Assembly: GCA_002507085.1 (NCBI GenBank)
Contig: DAYW01000061.1
Coordinates: forward strand, 2,606 to 7,949
Source of the DNA: an archaeon UBA168
GTDB taxonomy: Archaea; Thermoproteota; Thermoprotei_A; Marsarchaeales; UBA168
Direction of reading: 5' to 3'
Length of the DNA: 5,344 bases
Shown: positions 1 through 5,344 of the stretch, one piece after another
How positions within the stretch are numbered: the first letter of the stretch is position 1
Layout of the letters: each line of letters begins with the position of its first letter
Translations under genes and position numbers: made by a program
Notes under the pieces: generated by a model
Databases searched by the model: none
What the model was told of the DNA's origin: nothing
What the model saw: the letters and a program-made list of their open reading frames with translations, nothing else

Positions 1-458
1 AAAGACAACACCCTTGGCCTTGGCCTGATCTGTAGCTTTGCCTCCCGTCTTTCCCATCTCCTTTTTGCCAGCACTGCCAGAAGATTGGCCGTCTGTTCCT
101 TGCTGGGGGTGAAGAAGGGAATAACGCGCTTTTCAACGTAGAGAGAAACCAAAGCTCCCCAAAAGGCCCTGGGGTTCCTCCTCCATGTTACCTCTTCTCC
201 GAAGTTTCCCTCAACGATCAAAAGCGCGTTCGGGTACACCGAGCTAAGCCTCGAACACTGGTCGAGAAGCCTGCCATCAAAAAGCGAGCGCACGAAGTCG
301 CTAGCCGTTTTCCTTTCAACTGCAGTCTCGCTGTCTATCACATAGTCTCCCACGCTTAGCTGTCTTTGCTCAACGTCGATCCCCGCCCTGCGCAACAAAT
401 CGGCGATTTCCTCTGGCTCCCTCGTGTCGATGACTATTTTCTGGATGCCCTCCGCCAT
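1..458 (-). CDS. xpf: XPF-family structure-specific endonuclease, stand-alone nuclease form (3' end cut by window)
   Basis: I translated this by hand from ATG at 458-456; the frame stays open for 152 codons to the window edge, so the C-terminus is missing. The visible part is the ERCC4/XPF nuclease domain: IDTRE at residues 10-14, GDY at 37-39, and the catalytic signature ERKTASD at 48-54, which matches the family consensus ERKxxxD, followed by FDGRLLDQ at 60-67. The acidic residues D11, D38, E48 and D54 and K50 are the likely metal-binding and catalytic set. XPF nucleases cut 3'-flaps and branched or fork DNA as dimers, in repair and stalled-fork processing. No helicase domain precedes the nuclease, because nep1 ends only 23 nt upstream; this is the short archaeal form, which normally ends in a tandem helix-hairpin-helix domain and often has a PCNA-binding tail. 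A basic linker (residues 139-149) suggests the HhH part would begin just outside the window. GGAG ends 10 nt before the ATG and supports this start. Probably co-transcribed with nep1. Confidence 0.87.
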   Translation of the reverse strand, partial: MAEGIQKIVIDTREPEEIADLLRRAGIDVEQRQLSVGDYVIDSETAVERKTASDFVRSLFDGRLLDQCSRLSSVYPNALLIVEGNFGEEVTWRRNPRAFWGALVSLYVEKRVIPFFTPSKEQTANLLAVLAKRRWERREAKLQIRPRPRVLS

Positions 459-481
459 AACTCTACGACTCCGCCGAACTT

Positions 482-1186
482 TTATCTCTTAGCGTCTGGC
501 GGCAGGTGCCCATTAGGCGAGAGAAGGCCCAAGTGCCTCATGTAAACAGAACAACTTATGAGCGACACCACCGCGTTGGCCGTAAGCCTGTACTCTCCAA
601 GCGAATAGACGTGACCCAGCGCCAGAGTTTTTTCTGGCATATCGCCTTCCTGAAAAGCTCCCACGACATACGCGGCCCCTTTGGCAGGTATCGATGAAAG
701 ATCAAGGGGAGATCCCTTGGACTCCATGACGTACACTTCATAGCCCAATTCGCTAAGATAATCTCCTAGATCCCTCTGCTCTACCCATATGAGAGGATCG
801 CCATCAAGAGGAGCTTTGCCGTGCACCAAAACTTGCTCCATAAGCCCCTTGAACTGGTCGTAGTTTCTCGGAAGCCTAACATCAGGCCTGAAGAACATGA
901 GGCCCCCTTCCCCTCTTAGCTCCACGATGACGTCCAACAAGCCAAGCAGGTGAGCAGGAGAGTCCATGGCGTCCAGAAGGCACTGGTGAACTATATCAGG
1001 CCTTCCCCTGGCTTCTCTGCCCGCTAGCCTCTCCATATCCCATCCGTGAAGCGACACGTCTAACAGCATTTCACTTGGTTTTTTGCCCCTTTTTCTGGCG
1101 CTGGCACCCACCTGCTTCCCGCCCCAAAGTTCCCTGGGAATCAATTCTAGCGATGCGTTTGCTAGCACCAAAAGATTCTTTTCCAT
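482..1186 (-). CDS. nep1: Nep1/Emg1-type 16S rRNA pseudouridine N1-methyltransferase
   Basis: This 234-residue protein is a SPOUT-class, knotted SAM-dependent methyltransferase. Nep1 methylates N1 of a pseudouridine in the small-subunit rRNA (helix 35 region) and is needed for 30S biogenesis. Family signatures visible here are ARKRGKKPSEMLLD (30-43), GRPDIVHQCLLDAMDSP (61-77, nearly the same as the yeast Emg1 stretch ARPDITHQCLL), RLPRNYDQFKGLMEQ (104-118) and, in the C-terminal knot that binds SAM, VGAFQEGD (175-182) and YSLGEYRLTANAVVS (194-208). R62, D64, R104 and R107 lie in the stretches expected to contact RNA. The length is normal for the family and nothing looks broken. The ATG at 1186 fits the family N-terminus, which starts directly with the first beta strand (LLVLANASLELIP). 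GTGAG sits five bases before it and could be a weak Shine-Dalgarno site. It lies 30 nt after aglB and 23 nt before xpf, so it may be in either transcript. Dimerisation and cytoplasmic location are inferred from the family. Confidence 0.93.
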   Translation of the reverse strand: MEKNLLVLANASLELIPRELWGGKQVGASARKRGKKPSEMLLDVSLHGWDMERLAGREARGRPDIVHQCLLDAMDSPAHLLGLLDVIVELRGEGGLMFFRPDVRLPRNYDQFKGLMEQVLVHGKAPLDGDPLIWVEQRDLGDYLSELGYEVYVMESKGSPLDLSSIPAKGAAYVVGAFQEGDMPEKTLALGHVYSLGEYRLTANAVVSLISCSVYMRHLGLLSPNGHLPPDAKR

Positions 1187-1198
1187 AATCGCTCACAC

Positions 1199-1204
1199 AA
1201 AAAA
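1199..1204 (-). terminator. Short T6 run between aglB and nep1, possible weak archaeal terminator
   Basis: Read on the minus strand there are six consecutive T residues, 12 nt after the aglB stop codon and 12 nt before the nep1 ATG. Archaeal RNA polymerase terminates at T-runs without needing a hairpin, and no hairpin is seen here. The run is short and the next gene is very close, so read-through into nep1 is quite possible. Confidence 0.28.
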
Positions 1205-1216
1205 CAGGGCCAGCTT

Positions 1217-3718
1217 TCAAGCTATGTCGACCAATGGCGCCTGCTCTAAGGGCAAGTTGCTGAGCGGCGGCGCCGGGTTCAGCTTATAGACCACGACTAG
1301 TACAAAGCCACCCTCTTTGGGCTGGAGCGCTGCGTAAACGAGCTGGAACTTAGTCAACGGCGCGTAGTTCTGAAGGTTGCTGTAGAGCACCGCGTATTCA
1401 GCGAGCTGCGATGAGGATGATGATGATGAAGCGTAGCTCTCCATTAAAGACGCTATGTAACCATAGTTCATGTAATATGGCACGAATTGGTTGGGGTATA
1501 TGAAGGGATCCATGAGCATTTGGTACAGGAAGGTGTTGTAGTAGGGCACTTCCGTGGGCTTTGTCCAGTAAACGCCGTTGTACTGCTGATTATCGGCTAT
1601 CCACTCCGATGCAGTGGTGCTGCTTTGGTTGGCTTTTTTCGCGATCTGACTTATGGCAGTTGCATTTATTATCTTTGTCTGATAGACCGCGTCGTTCTTC
1701 ATGAAGAAGACAAGGACCCCATCAGAGAGGTTAGCAACTGCCTGATTTCCATAGTTCGTTACGTAGGGGTTGCCCATTGGGATCTCGAAGTCGTAACCGA
1801 AGTTCGAGGCTATCTGCACGTAAGTGCTGTTCAAGTACAGCGACATCTTGCTGTTGTTCCAGCCTGCGATGGTCATCATCGCTGTGCTTTTTCCTATGTC
1901 GCCAATTCCTATGGGAAGGAGGGTACCGGGATATATCTGACCATCATATGTCCAGTATCCAAACGCCTCGGTTGCTACCACATATTGAGCGCCAAGCTTG
2001 TAAAGTATGTTGTAAGCCTCGGTCTGATTGCCCAAGAACGCGTCCGCAACCTGCCGTATCCTAGCGGTGCTTATAGTAGCACCGTCGTTGAGGGTCGTCT
2101 TGCCAGCTACAACGTTCAGCCAGTAGCCGTAGTCCCACCAAGACGCAACCACAGCGTTTTGCGGGGTGTTCGTCTTAAGCCATTCCAGCGCCTGAAGCCA
2201 GCTGGTATCTATCGACGCGGTACCAAGTCCCGTGTCGATCATCGGCGGAAGCGAGGCATCGTAGTAGGCCGGCTTAACGGAGTAAAACGCTGCCCCGGCG
2301 ATCACAAGCCCCAGAACGACCGTGGCCCCGAGTCCCTTGTTGTTGATCGCCGATGAACGCATGCTGCTAGCAAGCAGGCGCTCCAAGGCGTAGCCGCTTG
2401 CTATGACGGCGGGAATTGCGAGGAGCTGATCCAGCCTCACCATCGACGCTTCCGCGTATATGCCCATCAGAACCAGAAGGGCCAACATGAGGTTGAGGTC
2501 AGTTCTATTCTTCAACAAAAGATATATCGCAAAAGGTATTAGAGGTAACATGAACAGGTAATCCTGGTAAAAAGCGGTCCAGCTGCTGAGCTCCTGCTCG
2601 CCAACGGTCGTCTCAATTCCAGTAGCTGCAAAGGGGTTTATCACCGTCGCAAGCCTACCAGATGGAAATATGTGCGCAAGCGCTGGGACCTCTGCCCCCA
2701 CGAACATTATAGCGAAACTGACCACTATAACGGCCAGCGTTCCGACAGAAAGCATGTGAAGCCTCTCCTTCTGGGATTTTCCCCATAACGTGTAAATCGA
2801 TATCAGCAGAACGGCTAAAACGGGCATGACTATCGCCGAAAAGCTGCGAAGCCACGAAGCACCTTCTGGCAACAACATGGCCGGAAGCACCGCCGAGGGC
2901 ACAATTGTCGCAATCAGGACCTGTCCTTTAACGTCGTCTATCCTCTCCAGCAAAACCATGGCTACTGCAAATAGCGCTATCCCGTTCATTATGTATAGGT
3001 ACCCACCCCAAACCGAACCTGAGAAACCTATGATTAGGCCAGCTATTAGGCCATAAATGGGCTTGCCTTCCTTGTAGCTTTTTATGAAGAGCGTAAGCGC
3101 CACAACCCATAGGAAGAGGTCAATTGGCTCTCCATCTATGTGACCAGCCATGCTTCTGTTGATGAAAGCAGGTGCCAGCAACCCCAAAACGGCTGCCAAA
3201 AGTCCAACCCTTCTGTTAAACAGCACCTTGCCTAATGGGTAAAGCAACACGACGGTCAAGGCGCCCAAAACGGCAGGCATGTAGACTATGATCTGCCCAA
3301 CGGAAGGGTACAGGTCAAAGAAGCGGGCCACCCAATACGTGAAGGCCGAGAAATACGCTATCCCAACCATGTAGTCGGATGTCACATCTCTTCCAGGGAA
3401 CCACGTCGTTGTATCGTTCCAATATGCGTAGTGAAGAGTAGGGTACAGAGAGTTGAAGAATGACAGAGGACCGTATTCAACTATCCTAAGCGTTACAAGG
3501 TAGTGAAAGAAGGGATCAAGCGTTGCGACGGCCCACGGAAAACCAATGGGTATGCCGTTGCTTTGCAGATAAGCTAGCGGTTCCAGCCTCTCCGCGAGAC
3601 CTATGAAGAACACCAAGATCAGCAAGAGCACGTCTACGACTGGAGAACCAAACACGCGTTTTAACTCATAGCTCCAACTGCTGTGAGGTCCTTTCAAATT
3701 GGTGATAAATATATTCAT
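1217..3718 (-). CDS. aglB: AglB/STT3-type dolichol-phosphate oligosaccharyltransferase
   Basis: Catalytic subunit of archaeal N-glycosylation: it transfers a lipid-linked oligosaccharide to Asn in N-X-S/T sequons on the outer face of the membrane. The 833 residues split into a membrane half (about 13 hydrophobic segments; the first at about 26-44, the last at about 463-480) and an extracellular C-terminal domain (about 485-833). Motifs in family order: first acidic motif with D68 (LDPFFHY); second acidic motif DGE at 195-197 (DXE type) after AGHI; TIXE-like TVGE at 371-374; conserved R428; sequon-binding WWDYG at 527-531; and a DK motif DIGKSTAM at 607-614, fitting DXXKXXX(M/I). All expected active-site elements are present, so it should be active. 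A seven-serine run lies at 764-770, and several sequons lie in the extracellular part. The ATG at 3718 is preceded by AAGG with a 10-nt spacer. TTG (codon 8) and GTG (codon 22) are alternative starts that would still precede TM1. No other agl genes or glycosyltransferases lie nearby in the window. Confidence 0.95.
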   Translation of the reverse strand: MNIFITNLKGPHSSWSYELKRVFGSPVVDVLLLILVFFIGLAERLEPLAYLQSNGIPIGFPWAVATLDPFFHYLVTLRIVEYGPLSFFNSLYPTLHYAYWNDTTTWFPGRDVTSDYMVGIAYFSAFTYWVARFFDLYPSVGQIIVYMPAVLGALTVVLLYPLGKVLFNRRVGLLAAVLGLLAPAFINRSMAGHIDGEPIDLFLWVVALTLFIKSYKEGKPIYGLIAGLIIGFSGSVWGGYLYIMNGIALFAVAMVLLERIDDVKGQVLIATIVPSAVLPAMLLPEGASWLRSFSAIVMPVLAVLLISIYTLWGKSQKERLHMLSVGTLAVIVVSFAIMFVGAEVPALAHIFPSGRLATVINPFAATGIETTVGEQELSSWTAFYQDYLFMLPLIPFAIYLLLKNRTDLNLMLALLVLMGIYAEASMVRLDQLLAIPAVIASGYALERLLASSMRSSAINNKGLGATVVLGLVIAGAAFYSVKPAYYDASLPPMIDTGLGTASIDTSWLQALEWLKTNTPQNAVVASWWDYGYWLNVVAGKTTLNDGATISTARIRQVADAFLGNQTEAYNILYKLGAQYVVATEAFGYWTYDGQIYPGTLLPIGIGDIGKSTAMMTIAGWNNSKMSLYLNSTYVQIASNFGYDFEIPMGNPYVTNYGNQAVANLSDGVLVFFMKNDAVYQTKIINATAISQIAKKANQSSTTASEWIADNQQYNGVYWTKPTEVPYYNTFLYQMLMDPFIYPNQFVPYYMNYGYIASLMESYASSSSSSSQLAEYAVLYSNLQNYAPLTKFQLVYAALQPKEGGFVLVVVYKLNPAPPLSNLPLEQAPLVDIA
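1409..1429 (-). repeat. Trinucleotide (TCA-type) repeat coding for seven serines in AglB
   Basis: On the minus strand seven successive serine codons occur, four of them uninterrupted TCA and the others TCC, TCA and TCG. They encode S764-S770 of AglB, near the end of the extracellular domain. The unit is three bases, so slippage would change linker length without shifting the frame. It probably encodes a flexible linker between helices. Confidence 0.75.
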
Positions 3719-3720
3719 GA

Positions 3721-3732
3721 CTTAAAAACCTT
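3721..3732 (-). promoter_or_regulatory. AT-rich TATA-like / Shine-Dalgarno patch immediately before aglB
   Basis: On the minus strand AAGG (3732-3729) is followed by TTTTTAAG (3728-3721) and then, three bases later, the aglB ATG. AAGG with a 10-nt spacer matches the ribosome-site spacing before rps27e, csl4 and xpf in this window. TTTTTAAG also resembles an archaeal TATA box, but at the usual distance of about 26 bases transcription would start near 3698, inside the annotated gene and next to TTG codon 8. The two readings conflict and I cannot decide between them from sequence alone. Confidence 0.35.
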
Positions 3733-3796
3733 AGCTCTCAAGAAGACGCGTTTCACATGCGCGACTTACGTGGCCTTCCTATTCCTTAGCCAGCTT

Positions 3797-3820
3797 TGCG
3801 CGGCCCAAGCTTTCCGCGCA
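3797..3820 (-). other. GC-rich 7-bp stem-loop just downstream of csl4
   Basis: A perfect inverted repeat, TGCGCGG (3797-3803) and CCGCGCA (3814-3820), encloses a 10-base loop, so the minus-strand transcript can fold into a stable hairpin. It begins 15 nt after the csl4 stop codon and lies about 80 nt before aglB. No T-run follows it directly, so it is not a bacterial-type terminator. It could protect the 3' end of the upstream operon mRNA, mark a processing site, or, since it is DNA-symmetric, bind a dimeric protein. Confidence 0.55.
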
Positions 3821-3835
3821 GAAGAACGCAGCTTC

Positions 3836-4441
3836 CTAGTTAATGAGTGCGGAGTGCAAGTTCTTCCTTCCGTAATCAACGGAGACTTTTCTGATCTCCC
3901 TGTGGCCGCAGGCATGGCATTTAAGGACACCGTCATGATCCCACGTTAAAGGGGCGCCGCACTTGGAGCAGCTCGCCCTCACTACACCAAGCTCAGGCCC
4001 TTCCATGGACACTTGCAGCGGAACCCAGTTAGTTATGAGCTTTACCACGACTGCATCTCCCGGTTTTACGAGCTCCGTGGCTGCCCTAGCGCGCCTCACG
4101 CCGCCTCTGGAGACGTGAAGCAGCGCTGAAAACGGTACTGGCCTTCCAAGCTGATCCTTTGAAAATATGGTCACCTGCGCGAAGTTCTTATGCACGTCTG
4201 AAACTAGCCCCACATAACTAGCTCCTAAGATCAGCCTCTCGGGCGCAGAAACCTTGAAGGGCTTAACGGAAACGTAGTGCTCCATCCCGTCGTACTCGGG
4301 CAGGCCAACTTTGGAGGAATAAACCCCGCCTCCGTCCTCATAGGCCCCGCTCTTCGCCGAGAACTCCTCTATGGTAGATATGTAAAATCCCGGTAAAAGG
4401 AGCCCCTTGGCTAGGGACTTCTTCTTTTTAGCGCGCGGCAT
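3836..4441 (-). CDS. csl4: Archaeal exosome cap subunit Csl4
   Basis: RNA-binding cap protein of the archaeal exosome, the 3'-to-5' RNA-degrading and tailing complex. Csl4 sits on the Rrp41-Rrp42 ring, recruits substrates and links the complex to DnaG. The 201 residues show the three-part Csl4 layout: an N-terminal domain with LLPGFYISTIEEF (14-26) and the GGGVYSSKVG segment (37-46); an S1 RNA-binding domain (about 72-136) with YVGLVSDVHKNFAQVTI (76-92) and SALLHVSR (105-112); and a C-terminal zinc ribbon with C158, C161, C175 and C178. The lysine-rich start (KKKK at 5-8) is unusual but short. The zinc ribbon, and no KH domain after S1, separates it from Rrp4. The ATG at 4441 is supported by GAGGT, which overlaps the rps27e stop codon and sits 10 nt upstream. 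It follows rps27e by 13 nt and is probably the last gene of that operon, since a 117-nt gap with a hairpin comes next. Confidence 0.93.
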   Translation of the reverse strand: MPRAKKKKSLAKGLLLPGFYISTIEEFSAKSGAYEDGGGVYSSKVGLPEYDGMEHYVSVKPFKVSAPERLILGASYVGLVSDVHKNFAQVTIFSKDQLGRPVPFSALLHVSRGGVRRARAATELVKPGDAVVVKLITNWVPLQVSMEGPELGVVRASCSKCGAPLTWDHDGVLKCHACGHREIRKVSVDYGRKNLHSALIN

Positions 4442-4451
4442 GCGAAACCAT

Positions 4452-4456
4452 ACCTC
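4452..4456 (-). promoter_or_regulatory. Ribosome-binding site of csl4, overlapping the rps27e stop
   Basis: GAGGT on the minus strand shares two bases with the rps27e TGA stop and lies 10 nt before the csl4 ATG. An ATG directly after it (4451-4449) is in another frame, so this site fixes the start at 4441. The arrangement suits re-initiation by ribosomes finishing rps27e. Confidence 0.7.
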
Positions 4457-4655
4457 AAGACGCGCCGCTTGGCTCCTTGACTATCTCTCCGAGTATTCTG
4501 GCCTTTCCGCCAGTTGGTTCAGCCAATACTGCACCACAGACCTTGCACTTTACAACGCTACCCACATGAGAATATATCAGAGCTTCGGCCCCGCAATCCC
4601 TGCACTTCACGCGAATATAAGTTGAGGATGGTCTGGGCAGTTCCTTAAGCTTCAC
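4455..4655 (-). CDS. rps27e: 30S ribosomal protein S27e
   Basis: Small zinc-binding protein of the archaeal/eukaryotic small ribosomal subunit. The 66 residues contain the C4 zinc finger C18-x2-C21 (VKCRDC) and C37-x2-C40 (VKCKVCG), followed by the typical VLAEPTGGKARILGEIV tail (43-59). The length fits archaeal S27e. The start is GTG at 4655, one base after the rpl44e stop; GAGGTG inside the last codons of rpl44e lies 10 nt before it, so translation is probably coupled to rpl44e. Pairing with L44e is a common archaeal arrangement. Nothing is unusual beyond the GTG start. Confidence 0.94.
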   Translation of the reverse strand: MKLKELPRPSSTYIRVKCRDCGAEALIYSHVGSVVKCKVCGAVLAEPTGGKARILGEIVKEPSGAS

Positions 4656-4656
4656 T

Positions 4657-4935
4657 TCAGCGCGCCACCTCCGCCTTTCTCAGTCTTATGCCTTTTGTCA
4701 TTAAAATCATTCCGCACTTTGTGCACTCTAGCTTTAGCGCTACCTTCTTCGTCGTCTTGGCAAACCTCTTCTGAACCGGCTTCCTTGATCCTCCGTAACC
4801 CTTGAGGCGCCTTGCGTGCCTCCTCTCTCCCTCCTTCAGCGGGCTTCTCTTTCCAGCCTTGTATATGCTGACCTTATGAGGGGTGTATGTCTTGCACCTC
4901 GGGCAATACCTCATTATCGTTGCCGGTATCTCCAA
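4657..4935 (-). CDS. rpl44e: 50S ribosomal protein L44e
   Basis: Protein of the large ribosomal subunit (eL42), located near the E site in known archaeal and eukaryotic structures. The 92 residues carry the C4 zinc motif C11-x2-C14 and C71-x2-C74 (LECTKCG), the basic core EGERRHARRLKGYGG (35-49), KPVQKRFAKTTKK (52-64) and the ending KGIRLRKAE (81-89). The start is TTG at 4935: it gives MEIPATIMRYC, matching the family pattern M-x-(V/M/I)-P-x4-Y-C. The ATG at 4914 would drop seven conserved residues, although GGAG lies 15 nt before it and AATTAAAA about 26 nt before it. With the TTG start, the gene overlaps the upstream GINS-like gene by 62 nt in a different frame. It is followed after one base by rps27e. 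Zinc binding and ribosomal role are known for the family; the start choice is my inference. Confidence 0.96.
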   Translation of the reverse strand: MEIPATIMRYCPRCKTYTPHKVSIYKAGKRSPLKEGERRHARRLKGYGGSRKPVQKRFAKTTKKVALKLECTKCGMILMTKGIRLRKAEVAR

Positions 4936-5329
4936 TTTTAATTACTAGTTTCACCTTTCTCTGACTTATTAAGGATTGTGCAGTTTGCTCCTCCAGCGCT
5001 ATCAAGCTCCCCGTGGTACAGCTCAGACCGTTGACCTCAAGATCGTCAAGAGCCTGCACCATCCAAACGCCACTCCCAAAAAGGGAGTCCAGGTCGCTCG
5101 AAAGCCTCAGCTCGTCCTCCGTGAGCTCGCCTCCAGATCCCTGTACTATCTTCTCTACCCTTATCTTCGCGATTTCGACAGCCAACTTATTGAGTAGTTT
5201 GGCGTAGTTCGAGTCGTTACGTCTTAAGGACCTCTTTATTAGCTGAGCCTGTTTTTTAGAAAGCGGCAGGGCACTACTTGACGAAAGCTCGGCCTCCAGC
5301 AATGATGCGAGCTCTGCCATGTCATCCAT
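4874..5329 (-). CDS. gins51: Probable GINS complex subunit (Gins51/Gins15-like), compact and divergent
   Basis: GINS joins Cdc45/RecJ-like protein and MCM to form the replicative helicase; archaeal Gins51 has a helical A domain followed by a small beta B domain. The 151 residues fit that order. Residues 1-85 look all-helical and include the family-like stretch YAKLLNKLAVEIAKIRVEKI (42-61), then a short gap and LTEDELRLSSDLDSLF (69-84). Residues 92-131 resemble the B domain, with the pattern SLIALEEQTAQSLISQRKV (108-126) matching the usual 'G-x-hydrophobic, LPee-A-LI-rgva' ending. The usual DFYE-type motif of the A domain is not seen. Residues 132-151 overlap rpl44e out of frame and may be a non-conserved tail. 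Context supports the call: archaeal GINS, PCNA and primase genes are known to cluster with L44e and S27e. The reading frame is open from the right window edge, so ATG at 5329 is the best visible start (ATG at 5320 is also possible). The family call is from pattern memory, not an alignment. Confidence 0.68.
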   Translation of the reverse strand: MDDMAELASLLEAELSSSSALPLSKKQAQLIKRSLRRNDSNYAKLLNKLAVEIAKIRVEKIVQGSGGELTEDELRLSSDLDSLFGSGVWMVQALDDLEVNGLSCTTGSLIALEEQTAQSLISQRKVKLVIKIGDTGNDNEVLPEVQDIHPS

Positions 5330-5344
5330 AATTAGCCCAGACTG

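Noticed and set aside
475..485. TAAAAGTT at the nep1 stop as a TATA box for xpf.
   Set aside because: It is centred about 22 nt from the ATG, somewhat short for a leaderless transcript, and a good Shine-Dalgarno sequence already explains xpf translation from the nep1 message.
1487..2356. An 870-nt open frame on the plus strand, opposite aglB.
   Set aside because: It is fully antisense to a strongly conserved, motif-rich region of AglB, has no recognisable domain, and such long shadow frames are common opposite GC-balanced genes.
3741..3765. A second inverted repeat around the two CGCG sites in the csl4-aglB gap.
   Set aside because: Only four consecutive base pairs form before a mismatch, which is well within chance for this GC-rich segment.
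3719..3835. Possible tRNA or C/D-box guide RNA in the 117-nt gap.
   Set aside because: No T-loop GGTTC-type sequence, cloverleaf, or paired C and D boxes could be found on either strand; only the short hairpin stands out.
3683..3949. A plus-strand frame of 88 codons spanning the csl4-aglB gap, with a hydrophobic stretch ending in AQA that looks like a signal peptide.
   Set aside because: Its ends lie antisense to the conserved start of aglB and the zinc ribbon end of csl4. No ribosome site or promoter was seen for it, and the hydrophobic stretch is short enough to be chance.
4976..5207. Two plus-strand frames opposite the GINS-like gene.
   Set aside because: They are antisense to it, overlap each other in different frames, and show no domain or translation signal.
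1..5344. Mobile element, CRISPR array, defence island or prophage.
   Set aside because: No direct-repeat array, terminal inverted repeats, transposase, integrase or phage-like gene was seen; almost all of the window is explained by seven conserved cellular genes.

Overview
The window is a stretch of archaeal chromosome in which every recognisable gene lies on the minus strand. Archaeal identity rests on the gene content: zinc-finger ribosomal proteins L44e and S27e, an exosome Csl4 subunit, an AglB/STT3 oligosaccharyltransferase, a Nep1 rRNA methyltransferase, a probable GINS replication subunit, and an XPF-type nuclease with no helicase in front of it. A stand-alone XPF is typical of Crenarchaeota/Thaumarchaeota (TACK) rather than of the Hef fusions of Euryarchaeota, so I favour a TACK archaeon. 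The exact lineage cannot be read from this window.

In transcription order (right to left): (1) 5329-3836 is a compact cluster of probable gins51, rpl44e, rps27e and csl4. Junctions are overlapping or 1-13 nt apart, so it reads as one operon joining DNA replication, the large and small ribosomal subunits, and RNA decay. Its upstream end lies beyond the window. (2) 3835-3719 is the only sizeable intergenic gap (117 nt). It holds a GC-rich 7-bp hairpin just after csl4 and an AT-rich patch at the start of the next gene. (3) 3718-1217 is aglB, a complete 833-residue catalytic oligosaccharyltransferase with the acidic metal-binding motifs, WWDYG and a DK motif. (4) 1186-482 is nep1, 30 nt after aglB, with a T6 run between them. 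(5) 458-1 is the 5' part of xpf, 23 nt after nep1, truncated by the left window edge.

All genes look intact except xpf, which is merely cut by the window. No mobile element, CRISPR array, tRNA, rRNA or prophage signal was seen, and no gap exceeds 300 bases. This is conserved informational and cell-surface housekeeping, and I do not see a new defence or mobile system. The points worth a second look are small-scale: a long out-of-frame overlap between gins51 and rpl44e that coincides with a TTG start, csl4 sitting where aIF2-alpha/Nop10 might be expected, the hairpin and promoter-like patch before aglB, and many glycosylation sequons plus a poly-serine tract in AglB itself.
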